Notes: generated from the letters alone by a model not told the origin. Shown: positions 35,491 to 44,816, counted from the stretch's first letter. The stretch: 64,000 nt of DNA from Tenacibaculum tangerinum (GCF_029853675.1 NZ_CP122539.1:2313001-2377000), one strand, 5' to 3'. Numbers and translations: made by a program.

Positions 35491-36768
35491 CGAAATAGTT
35501 ACTGCTGGTGTTGTAAAGTTTGAAGAGGTACTGTATGCCGATGTTGTTCCGTCAGAACATTTGCTACGTACTTGTACTTCGTATTGAGTAGAAGCGGATA
35601 ATCCACTTAAAGATGTTGAAGTTCCAGAAACCGCACTAGTTGCCCATGTCGAGGTTCCTGTTTGACGGTATCTTACGTCATAAGTAGCTCCTGAAACTGC
35701 CGTCCAAGATACCGTTGCTCCTGAAGAAGTAACACCTGAAATAGTTACTCCTGTAGGTACGGTTGCTGTACATGAAGTAGCTCCACTCGTTTTATCTGAC
35801 AGGGCTAATGAACGTCTTGCCCCCCCTGTTTCTAAATAGGTGTGCATTCTGTTTTTTTGACCTAGCGTAAATAAATTCATACAAGAATCATCCGAATAAT
35901 CCATGTAGTTTTGAACCATATCTTCTGACCCACAAGAAATGTGTCCTGTCGCACAGCCATAGTTTGGCGCATCCGATTCTGGGGTATCCGAAACAAAATC
36001 GTCTACACCACAACCTCCATCGCCCCAAATGTGGCGTAATCCGAAATAGTGACCTACTTCGTGAGTAGTTGTTCTACCTCCATCAAAAGGAGCTTGAGCG
36101 GTACCTATGGTACCAAAGTATTGATCTGCCATTACTACACCGTCTGTAGATGCATCTGTATCCCATGGAAATTGTGCATATCCTAAAATAGTTCTTGTCC
36201 CACTTATCAAATTGTCTACAATCCACATATTTAAGTATTCAGCAGTATTCCAAGGATTAACTCCTCCTTGAGAAGATTTTTTCATACTATCGTCGGTTTG
36301 CCAAGTAGATTTGCTTACTGCCTTTCTTGTAATACCCGTAGTAGGATTTCCATTAGGGTCGATCTGAGCTAAATAAAACTCAATTTTTGTGTCTGCTGCT
36401 TGCGACCACTTGTTCGTAGCATCAGCATTTGTTCTTCTGAAATCCTCATTCAAAACATCAATTTGTGACTGAATTTGTGCTACACTGATGTTATTTGTAG
36501 AATTTGTATATAATAAATGAACAACTACTGGAATTTGATAAATATCTCCCGAAATTTTACCTTGTTTATTCGACATTTCCTCAATCTTTCGCTGCGTGAA
36601 CAACTCTATTTGTTCCATGTGTTTAGCGAGACTCGGATTTTTTGCAACTTTAGCATTGAAAAGTTCGGTAACGTTACAGTTACGTTTTACTTGAGTAGTT
36701 TTTTGCTGAGATTGGGCAGCAAACACCAAAGAAAAGCACAAAAGTGCTAGAGTAATTTTGTTTTTCAT
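34060..36768 (-). CDS. Secreted M43 (cytophagalysin/pappalysin-type) metalloprotease with Fn3/GEVED modules and T9SS tag
   Basis: 902 aa. After a signal peptide and short prodomain, the M43 domain contains the extended zinc site THEVGHYFGLRHIWGD (H236, E237, H240, H246) and the Met-turn region MVQNYMDYSDDSCMNLFT. Fn3 (about 335-420), GEVED, Fn3 and GEVED follow, with a type IX sorting domain (MAYPNPAVDYLQVRLASK to LLTTKVFKK). It cleaves extracellular proteins such as collagen or gelatin, as inferred from cytophagalysins. Its C-terminal 476 residues match the M4 neighbour almost exactly. It has its own terminator. Confidence 0.94.
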   Translation of the reverse strand: MKNKITLALLCFSLVFAAQSQQKTTQVKRNCNVTELFNAKVAKNPSLAKHMEQIELFTQRKIEEMSNKQGKISGDIYQIPVVVHLLYTNSTNNISVAQIQSQIDVLNEDFRRTNADATNKWSQAADTKIEFYLAQIDPNGNPTTGITRKAVSKSTWQTDDSMKKSSQGGVNPWNTAEYLNMWIVDNLISGTRTILGYAQFPWDTDASTDGVVMADQYFGTIGTAQAPFDGGRTTTHEVGHYFGLRHIWGDGGCGVDDFVSDTPESDAPNYGCATGHISCGSEDMVQNYMDYSDDSCMNLFTLGQKNRMHTYLETGGARRSLALSDKTSGATSCTATVPTGVTISGVTSSGATVSWTAVSGATYDVRYRQTGTSTWATSAVSGTSTSLSGLSASTQYEVQVRSKCSDGTTSAYSTSSNFTTPAVTISYCSSKGNSVADEYIGRVQLGTINNSSGGGNGYTDYTNISTNLAKSTSHTITITPTWTGTVYNEGYGVWIDYNQDGDFSDAGETVWTKSPSQTTPVSTSFTVPSGALEGATRMRIVMKYNATPTACEATFSYGEVEDYTVVIGAGTADTQAPSAPTNLTAGNVTQTTLTLSWSASTDNVGVTGYDVYRGTTKIATVTGTSASVTGLAASTTYSFSVRAKDAAGNVSSSSNTINVTTLSNTVSYCGSQGNNSSYEWIDNVELGGMTNATGDNGGYADFTSKTATLSQGSSNQMIVSAGFSSSSYTEYWAVWIDFNQNGTFESSEKVVSGSSSSANNLTATVNVPSGASLGTTRMRVSMKYNSAQTSCEAFSYGEVEDYTVNIVSGAREYNAVSSGERLGNESNLDLMAYPNPAVDYLQVRLASKTDKMTYKIVNTIGKVVKYGRLNNSNINVSGLQTGMYILEVNDGQKLLTTKVFKK

Positions 36769-37086
36769 TCTGAAGGGATTTAAATTCTATTTATTAAAAA
36801 CTAGGGCTTCTTGTATGATTTTTTAAAAATAAAAATCATTAACTATTTGTTAAAACTTTGGCAAATATATAAAAAAACACAAAATTTTATATGTTTTACA
36901 TAAGTAATCGGCTGTTTTTATTTTTTTTGAGAAAACAGAAACCCGTAAACCCACTAAAACACTAGGATTATAAAGGGTTAAGAAAATTATTTTTTTTGTG
37001 CTTATTGTCAAACGATTACACTAACGTATTCTTTTCAATAAAGAAAATGAGGATAATAGTTGTATTTTTATTGAAATTTATGATAA
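36769..37086. other. Divergent intergenic region, no gene recognised
   Basis: 318 very AT-rich bases between the M43 gene and the ABC ATPase. No clear TAnnTTTG box or repeat is visible. Confidence 0.4.
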
Positions 37087-38748
37087 ATGCTTGACGTTAA
37101 AAATTTAGAAATATCGTTTAAAAATACTCCTCCAGTTGTTCAGCAAATCTCTTTTAGTTTACAGAAAAATCAAATACTAGGAATTGTAGGTGAAAGTGGT
37201 AGTGGAAAGTCGGTAAGTTCGTTGGCTATTTTAGGGTTGCTTCCAAAAAATACGAAAGTAAAAGGAGAGCTTCTTTTTAACAAACAGTCTTTGCTTCTTT
37301 TTAACGAACAAGATTTTCAAAAAATACGTGGAAACCAAATAGCGATGATTTTTCAAGAACCGATGAGTTCTTTAAATCCTACCATGTCTTGTGGCATTCA
37401 GGTTGCTGAAATGTTACGACAACATACTCAACTTTCTGAACAGGAAATTAAGGTGGAGGTTCTTTCTCTATTCTCAAAAGTAAAACTTCCTAGACCTGAA
37501 GCTATTTATAATGCCTACCCACATCAAATAAGTGGCGGACAAAAACAACGGGTAATGATAGCGATGGCAATTGCTTGCAAACCTCAACTACTTATTGCCG
37601 ATGAACCTACTACTGCATTGGACGTAACGGTGCAAAAAGAAATCATTTCTTTATTAAAAGAGTTACAGCAAGAGTTTGAAATGGGCATTATTTTTATTTC
37701 ACACGATTTGGCATTGGTTTCTGAAATAGCAGATACTGTAGTCGTAATGCATCAAGGTAAAATTATTGAACAAGGAAAAGCTCGCGATGTATTTTTATTT
37801 CCGAAGAAAAACTACACGAAAGCGTTGATAAACTCTAAGCCTAACACTAAAAAACGCCTTAAAATTTTACCTACTGTTCACGATTTTGTAAACAAAACAA
37901 TTGATACTACTGTGTATACAGATGAAGAACGTGCTGCTTTCCATCAAAAAATATATAGCAAACCTCCGTTGTTAGAAATTATTAATTTGCATAAAAATTT
38001 TATTAGCAATGCTTCTTGGTTTTCAAAACCTACGCTTGTAAAGGCGGTGAACGATGTGTCTTTTAAAATTTATGAAGGGGAAACATTAGGACTAGTAGGA
38101 GAGAGTGGCTGTGGAAAAACGACCTTAAGTAGAGTTATTTTACAGCTAGAAAAGGCAAGTTCTGGAAGTATTTTATACAACGGAAAAGATCTTACCAAAC
38201 TTTCAAAAAATGATTTTAAAAAGCTTCGAAAAGAAATTCAAATCATTTTTCAAGACCCCTTTTCTTCTTTAAACCCGAGAATTACTGTTGGAAATGCTAT
38301 TTTAGAACCAATGCAAGTTCACCGTGTTTTAAGTTCTACTAATGAGCGCAAAGAATATGTGTGCAATTTATTAGAAAAAGTAGGTTTAGAAGCGGCTCAC
38401 TTTAACCGTTATCCGCATGAATTTTCAGGAGGCCAAAGACAACGTATAGGAATAGCTCGTGCTATTGCATTACAGCCAAAATTAATTATTTGCGACGAAT
38501 CGGTTTCAGCACTTGATGTATCGGTACAAGCACAAGTATTAAACTTATTAAATCAATTAAAAAAAGAGTTTAATTTTACCTATATTTTTATTTCACACGA
38601 CTTATCTGTGGTAAAGTATATGGCAGATCAGTTGGTTGTAATGAACAAAGGTAGGATAGAAGAAATAGCCGATGCTGACGAGATTTACCGAAACCCAAAG
38701 ACAAAATATACACAAACATTAATAGAAGCAATTCCCAAAGGACTATAA
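37087..38748 (+). CDS. Peptide-type ABC transporter, fused double ATP-binding protein (YejF/DppDF-like)
   Basis: 553 aa with two complete ATPase domains. Domain 1 has Walker A VGESGSGKS, signature HQISGGQKQRV and Walker B LLIADEPTTALD. Domain 2 has VGESGCGKTT, HEFSGGQRQRIG and LIICDESVSALDVSV. An oligopeptide-transporter-type C-terminal region follows each domain (KALINSKPN; TQTLIEAIP). Such fused subunits power import of peptides or nickel through a permease pair. No permease or binding protein is encoded nearby, so partners are elsewhere. Confidence 0.9.
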   Translation: MLDVKNLEISFKNTPPVVQQISFSLQKNQILGIVGESGSGKSVSSLAILGLLPKNTKVKGELLFNKQSLLLFNEQDFQKIRGNQIAMIFQEPMSSLNPTMSCGIQVAEMLRQHTQLSEQEIKVEVLSLFSKVKLPRPEAIYNAYPHQISGGQKQRVMIAMAIACKPQLLIADEPTTALDVTVQKEIISLLKELQQEFEMGIIFISHDLALVSEIADTVVVMHQGKIIEQGKARDVFLFPKKNYTKALINSKPNTKKRLKILPTVHDFVNKTIDTTVYTDEERAAFHQKIYSKPPLLEIINLHKNFISNASWFSKPTLVKAVNDVSFKIYEGETLGLVGESGCGKTTLSRVILQLEKASSGSILYNGKDLTKLSKNDFKKLRKEIQIIFQDPFSSLNPRITVGNAILEPMQVHRVLSSTNERKEYVCNLLEKVGLEAAHFNRYPHEFSGGQRQRIGIARAIALQPKLIICDESVSALDVSVQAQVLNLLNQLKKEFNFTYIFISHDLSVVKYMADQLVVMNKGRIEEIADADEIYRNPKTKYTQTLIEAIPKGL

Positions 38749-38804
38749 CTTTTTTCACTGCGTTATTAATGGTATATTGCACCGTTAAAAACGAAAACAA
38801 ACTT

Positions 38805-39821
38805 ATGAAGATTATTGTACCAATGGCAGGAATTGGGTCTCGTTTAAGACCACATACACTCACAACGCCTAAGCCATTAACTGTAATAGGAGGCAAACCC
38901 ATCGTACAACGCTTAGTAGAAGATATTGCTTCTGTAATTGACGAACCTATCGAAGAAATTGCATTTGTTATAGGACCACTTGCAAAAGGTTTTCCCGCTA
39001 ATACAGAAGAAAAACTTAAAATAATTGCAGAAAAATTAGGTGCGAAAGGTTCTGTATACGTTCAAGAACAAGCCTTAGGTACAGCCCATGCGATTTACTG
39101 TGCTAAAGACTCTCTTTCGGGGCCTTGTGTAGTTGCTTATGCAGATACATTATTTAAAGCCGATTTTACTTTAGACACCAATGCAGACGGTGCTATTTGG
39201 GTAAAACAAGTGGAAGACCCTAGTGCTTTTGGCGTGGTAAATGTAACCGATGGTTTTATTACTGATTTTATAGAAAAGCCTAAAGACTTTGTGTCTGATT
39301 TAGCCATTATTGGTATTTATTATTTCAAAGACGGAGATAAATTAAAGGAAGAAATTCAATATTTAATTGATAATGACTTAAAAGAAAACGGAGAATATCA
39401 ATTAACTAATGTGTTAGAGTCTTTGAAACAACAAGGAGCAAAATTCATACCAGGTAAAGTGAATTCTTGGATGGATTGTGGCAAAAAAGACGCTACCGTA
39501 GATACAAACAAACAAGTGCTAGGTTTTGAGCAAGCCGATGGCAACAATTTAGTGTCTGATGACGTTGTATTAGAGAATGCTGAAGTTATTCAGCCCTGTT
39601 ATATTGGAAAAAACGTCGTGTTAAAAAACACTACAATAGGTCCTTTCGTTTCTATTGGTGAAAATAGTGTTGTTGAAAATTCAACCATTACAAACTCATT
39701 AATACAAACAAATGTTCATATTTCAAATGCCAATTTAGACAATGCTATGATTGGTAATCATGCAAAATACAATGCTAATTATACATCCGTGAGTATAGGT
39801 GATTATACAGAGCTTACATAA
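38805..39821 (+). CDS. Sugar-phosphate nucleotidyltransferase
   Basis: 338 aa from ATG 38805 (MKIIVPMAGIGSRLRPHTLT). The open frame begins 12 codons earlier, but the nucleotide-binding motif fixes this start. The Rossmann-like NTP-transferase domain has the PMAGIGSRLRPHTLTTPKPL loop, AYADTLFKADF, and VNSWMDCGKKDATVDTNKQ. A C-terminal left-handed beta-helix (IQPCYIGKNVVLKNTTIGPF) follows. It makes an NDP-sugar for surface polysaccharide; the exact sugar is not readable. It is first of a rightward series with TPR, DUF4292 and EnvC-like genes. Confidence 0.87.
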   Translation: MKIIVPMAGIGSRLRPHTLTTPKPLTVIGGKPIVQRLVEDIASVIDEPIEEIAFVIGPLAKGFPANTEEKLKIIAEKLGAKGSVYVQEQALGTAHAIYCAKDSLSGPCVVAYADTLFKADFTLDTNADGAIWVKQVEDPSAFGVVNVTDGFITDFIEKPKDFVSDLAIIGIYYFKDGDKLKEEIQYLIDNDLKENGEYQLTNVLESLKQQGAKFIPGKVNSWMDCGKKDATVDTNKQVLGFEQADGNNLVSDDVVLENAEVIQPCYIGKNVVLKNTTIGPFVSIGENSVVENSTITNSLIQTNVHISNANLDNAMIGNHAKYNANYTSVSIGDYTELT

Positions 39822-40809
39822 AAACTCGAGAAAAGAGAAAACAAAGGAGAGAATAGAGAAAAGAGAAAAGAGATTTTTTCTTAAATCGCTAGTGTCTTTT
39901 TTCTTTATTCTTTATTCTTTCTTCTTATATGCTCAAGACAGTATTCCTGCTGCGGTTACTATTGCTGAAAACAAGAATATTGAATTTCAACAATCTTTCT
40001 TTAAGGCACTGTCTGATAAAGCCACTTTTAACTACAAAAAAGCGATAGAGCATTTAGAGCAGTGTAATCGAATATTTTCTAATAATAAATCGGTATTATT
40101 TGAGCTTTCTAAAAACTATGAAAAACTAGGTAGAAACCCTGAGGCTTTAACCTATATTGATTTAGCATTGGAAGAAGACCCTACCAATATTTGGATGCTA
40201 GAGCACAAGGTTTTAATTTTAAGAAAGCTGGCTAATTTTAACGATGCCATTCTTACACAAGAAAAAATAGCTTCGGTATACCCTAAGAAAAAGCGATTGT
40301 TGGTTTTTTTACACCTTCAAAATAACGACAGGCAAGCAGCCCAAAAGGTGTTGGCAGAACTAAAAGATGCAAAACTATTGAATGGTAGACTTCGTGCGAT
40401 TGAAAAAAAATTAAATGCTAGAAAAACAGCAATAGAAGAGCCCAAAAAACTTTCTGAAAACCTTGACGCTAAATCACTTTTTGAGAAAGAAAAATCATTT
40501 GACAACTTAAAAGCACTATTAATTAAATTAGCTTCAGAAAGCGATAGCGACTTATTAAAGTATAGTGAATACGGTATAACCCTATTCCCTGCCCAACCTT
40601 TCGCATACCTAATGAACGGAAAAGCACTTAACTATAATAACGCTTATAAAAAAGCTTTAGACACGCTACAAAACGGCATTGATTTTGTAATTGATGACCA
40701 TGAAATTGAAGCAAAATTTTATTTAGAAATGTCGAAAGCTTATCAAGGATTAGGTGACACAAAAAAGGCAACTATGTATAAAAACAAAGCTGAAAAATTT
40801 TTAAAATAA
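39799..40809 (+). CDS. Tetratricopeptide-repeat exported protein
   Basis: Up to 336 aa. A hydrophobic signal (SFFFILYSFFLYAQDS) is followed by TPR units: YKKAIEHLEQCNRIFSNNKS, NPEALTYIDLALEEDPTN, YKKALDTLQNGIDFV and TKKATMYKNKAEKF. No ATG precedes the signal. The frame is open from GTG 39799, inside the nucleotidyltransferase gene, while a GTG at 39892 would give a compact signal peptide and is my preferred start. A purine repeat (GAGAAAAGAGAAAACAAAGG) sits between the two. In Flavobacteriia this gene commonly precedes DUF4292 and an M23/EnvC gene, suggesting a joint envelope role. Confidence 0.75.
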   Translation: MIIQSLHKNSRKEKTKERIEKREKRFFLKSLVSFFFILYSFFLYAQDSIPAAVTIAENKNIEFQQSFFKALSDKATFNYKKAIEHLEQCNRIFSNNKSVLFELSKNYEKLGRNPEALTYIDLALEEDPTNIWMLEHKVLILRKLANFNDAILTQEKIASVYPKKKRLLVFLHLQNNDRQAAQKVLAELKDAKLLNGRLRAIEKKLNARKTAIEEPKKLSENLDAKSLFEKEKSFDNLKALLIKLASESDSDLLKYSEYGITLFPAQPFAYLMNGKALNYNNAYKKALDTLQNGIDFVIDDHEIEAKFYLEMSKAYQGLGDTKKATMYKNKAEKFLK

Positions 40810-40833
40810 ATACGTTTCGTTAGTACTAATTTT

Positions 40834-41601
40834 ATGAAATACAACCACTTACTTATTTTACTCCTTTTAGTATTTGTTTCTTGTAAAGCTACTAAAAATG
40901 TTACTGGAAGCACCTATATTAAAGAGCTTTCTGCACGTAAAGTAGCCAAAAAACATGTAGCAACAAATTTTGACAAGAAAACGGTAGATGCCCGTTTAAA
41001 GGTAAATTACGAGGATAATAAAGAAAATTTAGGGTTTTCTGTACGCATGAAAATAAAAAAAGACGAGGTTATTTGGTTAAAAGGCACTAAAATAATTTCT
41101 ATTTTTAAAGCGAAAATTACCCCTACCAAAGTACAGTTTTACTCTCCGTATAAGAAAAATTATTTCGATGGTGATTTTTCAATGCTTAAAAAACTGCTGG
41201 GAACAGATATTAATTTTAATCAATTACAAAGTATGTTGCTAGGAGAAGCTTTAGTAGATATAAAATCTGAACGTCAAGAAGTTCAAATTCAACAAACATC
41301 CTATCAACTATCACCAAAAAAACAACCTGAGTTGTTCGACTTGTTTTTTTATATAAATCCAACCCATTTTAAACTCGACAAACAACTGGTTGTAAACTCA
41401 CTAAAAGACCAACTTTTAAGTATTAGCTACCCAAAGTATGATAAAAAGGAAGGTGCTTTTTTTCCTGAAAAAATTACGATAAAAGCTACAGAAAAAACGA
41501 AATTTACCAATATTGATATAACCACTCGTGCAGTAGAGTTTGACACCAAACTAAATGTAGATTTTAACATTCCTACAGGATATAAAGAAATTAAACTATA
41601 A
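40834..41601 (+). CDS. DUF4292 lipoprotein
   Basis: 255 aa. The lipoprotein signal is LLILLLLVFVSCKATKNVTG, with a lipobox Cys. The mature part is a LolA/LolB-like beta sheet region (VRMKIKKDEVIWLKGTKIIS, ATEKTKFTNIDITTRAVEFD), as described for DUF4292 of Bacteroidota. The function is unknown; a lipid- or lipoprotein-carrier role is only suggested by the fold. Its stop overlaps the start of the EnvC-like gene (TAATG at 41599-41603), so they are coupled. Confidence 0.85.
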   Translation: MKYNHLLILLLLVFVSCKATKNVTGSTYIKELSARKVAKKHVATNFDKKTVDARLKVNYEDNKENLGFSVRMKIKKDEVIWLKGTKIISIFKAKITPTKVQFYSPYKKNYFDGDFSMLKKLLGTDINFNQLQSMLLGEALVDIKSERQEVQIQQTSYQLSPKKQPELFDLFFYINPTHFKLDKQLVVNSLKDQLLSISYPKYDKKEGAFFPEKITIKATEKTKFTNIDITTRAVEFDTKLNVDFNIPTGYKEIKL

Positions 41602-42820
41602 TGATGAAAAATGCTGTTTTTTATATTTCTTTCCTATCCCTCCTTTTCTTAGGGGTTTCTTCTTTTTCTCAGACTAGAAAAGAGTTAGAAAACAAACGAA
41701 AGAAACTTAAAAATGAAATAGAGCAGGTAAACACTCTTTTGTTTAACACAAAGAAAAAGAAGAGTAGTGCTTTAGATGATTTGAAAGATTTAATTCAAAA
41801 AATAAATGTTCGAGAACGTTTAATCGAAACCATTGAATTAGAAGCTCGGTTGCTCTCAAAAGAAATTAAATCAAACGAACGACAGTTAAAAAAATACAAC
41901 GATGAGCTATCAAAATTAAAAGACGATTACCGAGACATGGTTGTAAAATCATATAAAAGTAAATCTCAACAGAGTAAAACAATGTTTTTACTTTCTTCTG
42001 AAAGTTTTTATCAAGCCTACAAGCGATTAAAATACATGCAGCAGTATAAAGAGTATAGAAAAAAGCAAGGAGAAGAAATTATGACTAAAACAACGCTTGT
42101 TAAAAAACTAAACGACTCGTTAATTGCTCAAAAAAGATCGAAAGAAACCTTGCTTTCCGATGAAAAAAATCATAAAAAAGAAATTGAAGGAGATAAGAAA
42201 GACCAAGAGAAATTACTTTCAAAAATAAAAAAAGAAGAAAAAAATATAAAAAAGATTTACAGAAAAAACAACGTGAAGAGAAAAGAATTGCTGCTAAAAT
42301 TGATAAATTAATTAACGATGCTATTGCAAAAGCAAACAAAGGAAAAAAAACAGCTACTGGTAAAAAAAGTAGTGCAGGTTTTATTTTAAATGCTGAAGAA
42401 AAGGTTCTTTTAGCTAACTTTGAACAAAATAAAGGTAAACTGCCTTGGCCTGTTAAAGGTATTATTACTAGAAAGTATGGTGTACAGCCACATCCTACTT
42501 TTCCTGGAATTAGTATTAATAGCCACGGCTTATACATTGCCACCGAAGCCAACACTAGTGTGAAAAGTATTTTTAACGGGAAAGTGCTGGTTATTCAGTT
42601 ACATTCTGACGGAAGAAAATCGGTATTGGTACAACATGGTGATTATATTTCTGCATACAACAAACTTAAAGAAGTATATGTAAAAAAAGGCGACGTAGTA
42701 AAAACAGGCGAAATATTAGGAAAAGTATTTACTGATAAAGTAACGGGTAAAACACAACTTAGTTTTATGTTGTATAAAAATAGGAACCGATTGAATCCTG
42801 CGCAGTGGATTCGTTCATAA
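41601..42820 (+). CDS. EnvC-like murein hydrolase activator (degenerate M23/LytM), frameshifted
   Basis: A signal peptide is followed by a long coiled coil (about 25-240) and a C-terminal LytM domain in another frame (VKGIITRKYGVQPHPTFPGI to NRNRLNPAQWIRS). The first frame stops at 42311. Adding one A to the A6 run at 42248-42253 joins them (NIKKDLQKKQREEKRIAAKI) into about 406 aa. The LytM part lacks the catalytic HxxxD and HxH residues (NSHGLYIA, LSFMLYKN), as in EnvC, so it should activate amidases, not cut peptidoglycan itself. It is coupled to DUF4292. The frameshift is probably a read error. Confidence 0.85.
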
Positions 42821-42919
42821 TAAATTACCTCTGAGCAATCATACGAGGCTTTTAAAGAAAAATGTTTAAAAAGTTTCGACAGAAGTCGATATATTTAACT
42901 CTCATTTAGTGAGTAACTT

Positions 42920-43954
42920 ATGAAAAACGCATCAAACTTTATCATTGTAACGGTAGCTATTATTGCTGCCTTAGTTGTGGGTAAGGGTATTTTAATTCCT
43001 TTTGTTTTTGCTATTATTTTTTGGTTTCTAACACGAGAAATACGAAAAACAATATACAGGCTACCCTTAGCTAGACGTTTTATTCCTACTTGGTTGGGTA
43101 ATGTTTTAGTCTTTACACTTATTATGCTCGGGTTTAGTTTTGTTTCTCAAATTTTAACCAGTAGTATTTCCGATCTTACTGCTTCGTATTCTAAATACGA
43201 GCCAAATATTGAAGCAATTATCAATCGTATTAATGATTATTTCAACATTGATGTAATGAAATCGTTGAAATCAATTGTGGGAGATTTTGATTATGGGTTG
43301 TTTTTAGGCAATATAGCAAACGGAATTAGTGGTTTGTTAGGAGATACTTTTATGATTATAATTTATGCCTTATTTCTCTTTTTAGAGGAAAGTAGTTTTA
43401 AAGAGAAATTGCAAAAGGTATTTATGAGCGCTAAGAAGAATCCACAAGGCGTTCAAGCTATTTTAAAAAAAATAGAAAAATCCATCTCTAATTATTTGCG
43501 ATTAAAAACCTATGTAAGTTTATTAACAGGTTTATTAAGTTATTTAGTGTTGTTGTTTGCTGGGGTAGACGGTGCCGCATTTTGGGCATTTCTTATTTTT
43601 TTATTAAACTATATTCCCACCATTGGCTCATTGGTAGCCACTGTTTTTCCAGCTATATTTTCTTTAATTCAGTTTGGAGAGTTCTCTCCTTTTTTAATGG
43701 TTTTAATTGGTGTGGGGTCAATTCAAGTAATCGTAGGAAATGTGGTAGAGCCAAGAGTTTTCGGAAAATCACTTAATTTGAGTCCGCTGGTTACCATTTT
43801 ATCGTTAGCTGTTTGGGGAGAAATATGGGGAATTACAGGCATGATACTATCAGTACCTATTACTGTAATTATGATTATTATCTTTTCTCAGTTTGAAAAA
43901 ACAAAAAGCATTGCCATTTTCTTGTCTGAAAACGGCAATATAGAAGATATATAG
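42920..43954 (+). CDS. AI-2E family (TqsA/PerM-like) membrane protein
   Basis: 344 aa with seven to eight membrane helices. Family hallmarks are the N-terminal helix pair, the long periplasmic helical segment (SISDLTASYSKYEPNIEAII), and the C-terminal LLNYIPTIGSLVATVFPAIF, VEPRVFGKSLNLSPLVTIL and WGEIWGITGMILSVPITVIM. Members export autoinducer-2 or act as proton/sodium-coupled carriers; the substrate is not predictable. It lies 99 bases after the EnvC-like gene with a weak hairpin between. Confidence 0.9.
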   Translation: MKNASNFIIVTVAIIAALVVGKGILIPFVFAIIFWFLTREIRKTIYRLPLARRFIPTWLGNVLVFTLIMLGFSFVSQILTSSISDLTASYSKYEPNIEAIINRINDYFNIDVMKSLKSIVGDFDYGLFLGNIANGISGLLGDTFMIIIYALFLFLEESSFKEKLQKVFMSAKKNPQGVQAILKKIEKSISNYLRLKTYVSLLTGLLSYLVLLFAGVDGAAFWAFLIFLLNYIPTIGSLVATVFPAIFSLIQFGEFSPFLMVLIGVGSIQVIVGNVVEPRVFGKSLNLSPLVTILSLAVWGEIWGITGMILSVPITVIMIIIFSQFEKTKSIAIFLSENGNIEDI

Positions 43955-44204
43955 CTAAAATTTTAGCTAACACTATTTAATTTTTAACTTACTCTAATAA
44001 TGATTGGTTTATGGCTAAAAAACTGTAATCAAATGAAAGCATAAAAAAGTTCATCAACAGTGTAGTTAACAGTAAATTCAAGATAAGAAAATTCCATTTC
44101 ACCTAAAAAAACATAAAATCAATCACATTAAAGTGCTGATTTTTAAACTTATATTCTGATTACTGATTTCAAAAATTGCTGAATATTTATGCTTACTTGA
44201 TATT

Positions 44205-44306
44205 TTTGTGTTGAGATTAATCGCTTATTCCTTCTATCCAACCATACCTAACATCAACATTGATAAGCCTACAAAAAATCAGATAAAATATCTAGAACTC
44301 ACGTTA
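44205..44306 (+). pseudogene. IS982 3'-end relic
   Basis: AATCGCTTATTCCTTCTATCCAACC... tracks the 3' end of the IS982 copy at 20323, reading LIAYSFYPT.PNINID in place of LIAYSFYPTKPNINID. It ends TATCTAGAACTCACGT, two bases off the IS982 terminal repeat. Nothing upstream of about 44205 matches, so only ~100 bp remain. Confidence 0.75.
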
Positions 44307-44340
44307 AAATAATAACATTTAGCACCTATTTTACCCGTTA

Positions 44341-44560
44341 ACGTGATTTGATTTCAGGATACAATATCAAATTGAATTTACCAAAAATCAACACAATGTC
44401 ATGTCGATAGCCTGAAGTATGATTGATGAGACATCTCACTGTGAAAGGATACCTATATAGATGAAATTTCTCTCTGTCGTTCGGAATGATATTTTTAAAT
44501 GAATTTTATAGGTAAAAACTTTAAAATCAGCACAATAAAATCCCGAATCCGAACTCACAT
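44341..44560 (+). mobile_element. MITE-like non-autonomous element, copy B, with 6-bp target duplication
   Basis: 220 bp starting ACGTGATTT and ending CGAACTCACAT, flanked by the direct repeat CCGTTA (44335-44340 and 44561-44566). Its ends resemble the IS982 terminal repeat and its core matches the copies at 5378-5564 and 61411-61630. It contains no coding frame. The rest of the 43955-44654 gap holds nothing else recognised. Confidence 0.75.
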
Positions 44561-44624
44561 CCGTTAAATTCTCTATTACTTTTAAAGCCTGATAAAAATC
44601 ATATTTTACATTAAACTATGCTTG

Positions 44625-44632
44625 TATTTTTG
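44625..44632 (+). promoter_or_regulatory. -7 promoter box (TATTTTTG) of the 44-aa peptide gene
   Basis: Matches TAnnTTTG, 22 bases before the ATG at 44655. The -33 element is weak. Confidence 0.4.
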
Positions 44633-44654
44633 AGGTGGTTAAGTATAAGAAGAA

Positions 44655-44789
44655 ATGATACAATTTATAAATATGCCGATGGTATCTTGGACAAATGGAA
44701 CCATTATGATGCTTGTTTTCGGTTTGGTTTGTATAGGTTTAGTTGTAACTCTTTTAATTCTTGTTAATGGTGGCAAGAAAAAAGAGTAA
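44655..44789 (+). CDS. Small single-pass membrane protein, 44 aa
   Basis: ATG 44655 to TAA 44787-44789. The peptide starts MIQFINMPMVSWTNGTIMM, has one hydrophobic helix (MLVFGLVCIGLVVTLLILV) and ends in the basic tail NGGKKKE. The composition, a good -7 box upstream and a strong terminator downstream argue that it is real. The basic C-terminus suggests an N-out, C-in orientation. The family is unknown to me. Confidence 0.65.
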   Translation: MIQFINMPMVSWTNGTIMMLVFGLVCIGLVVTLLILVNGGKKKE

Positions 44790-44816
44790 ATACGTTTTTA
44801 GTTATAATAGTTGATT

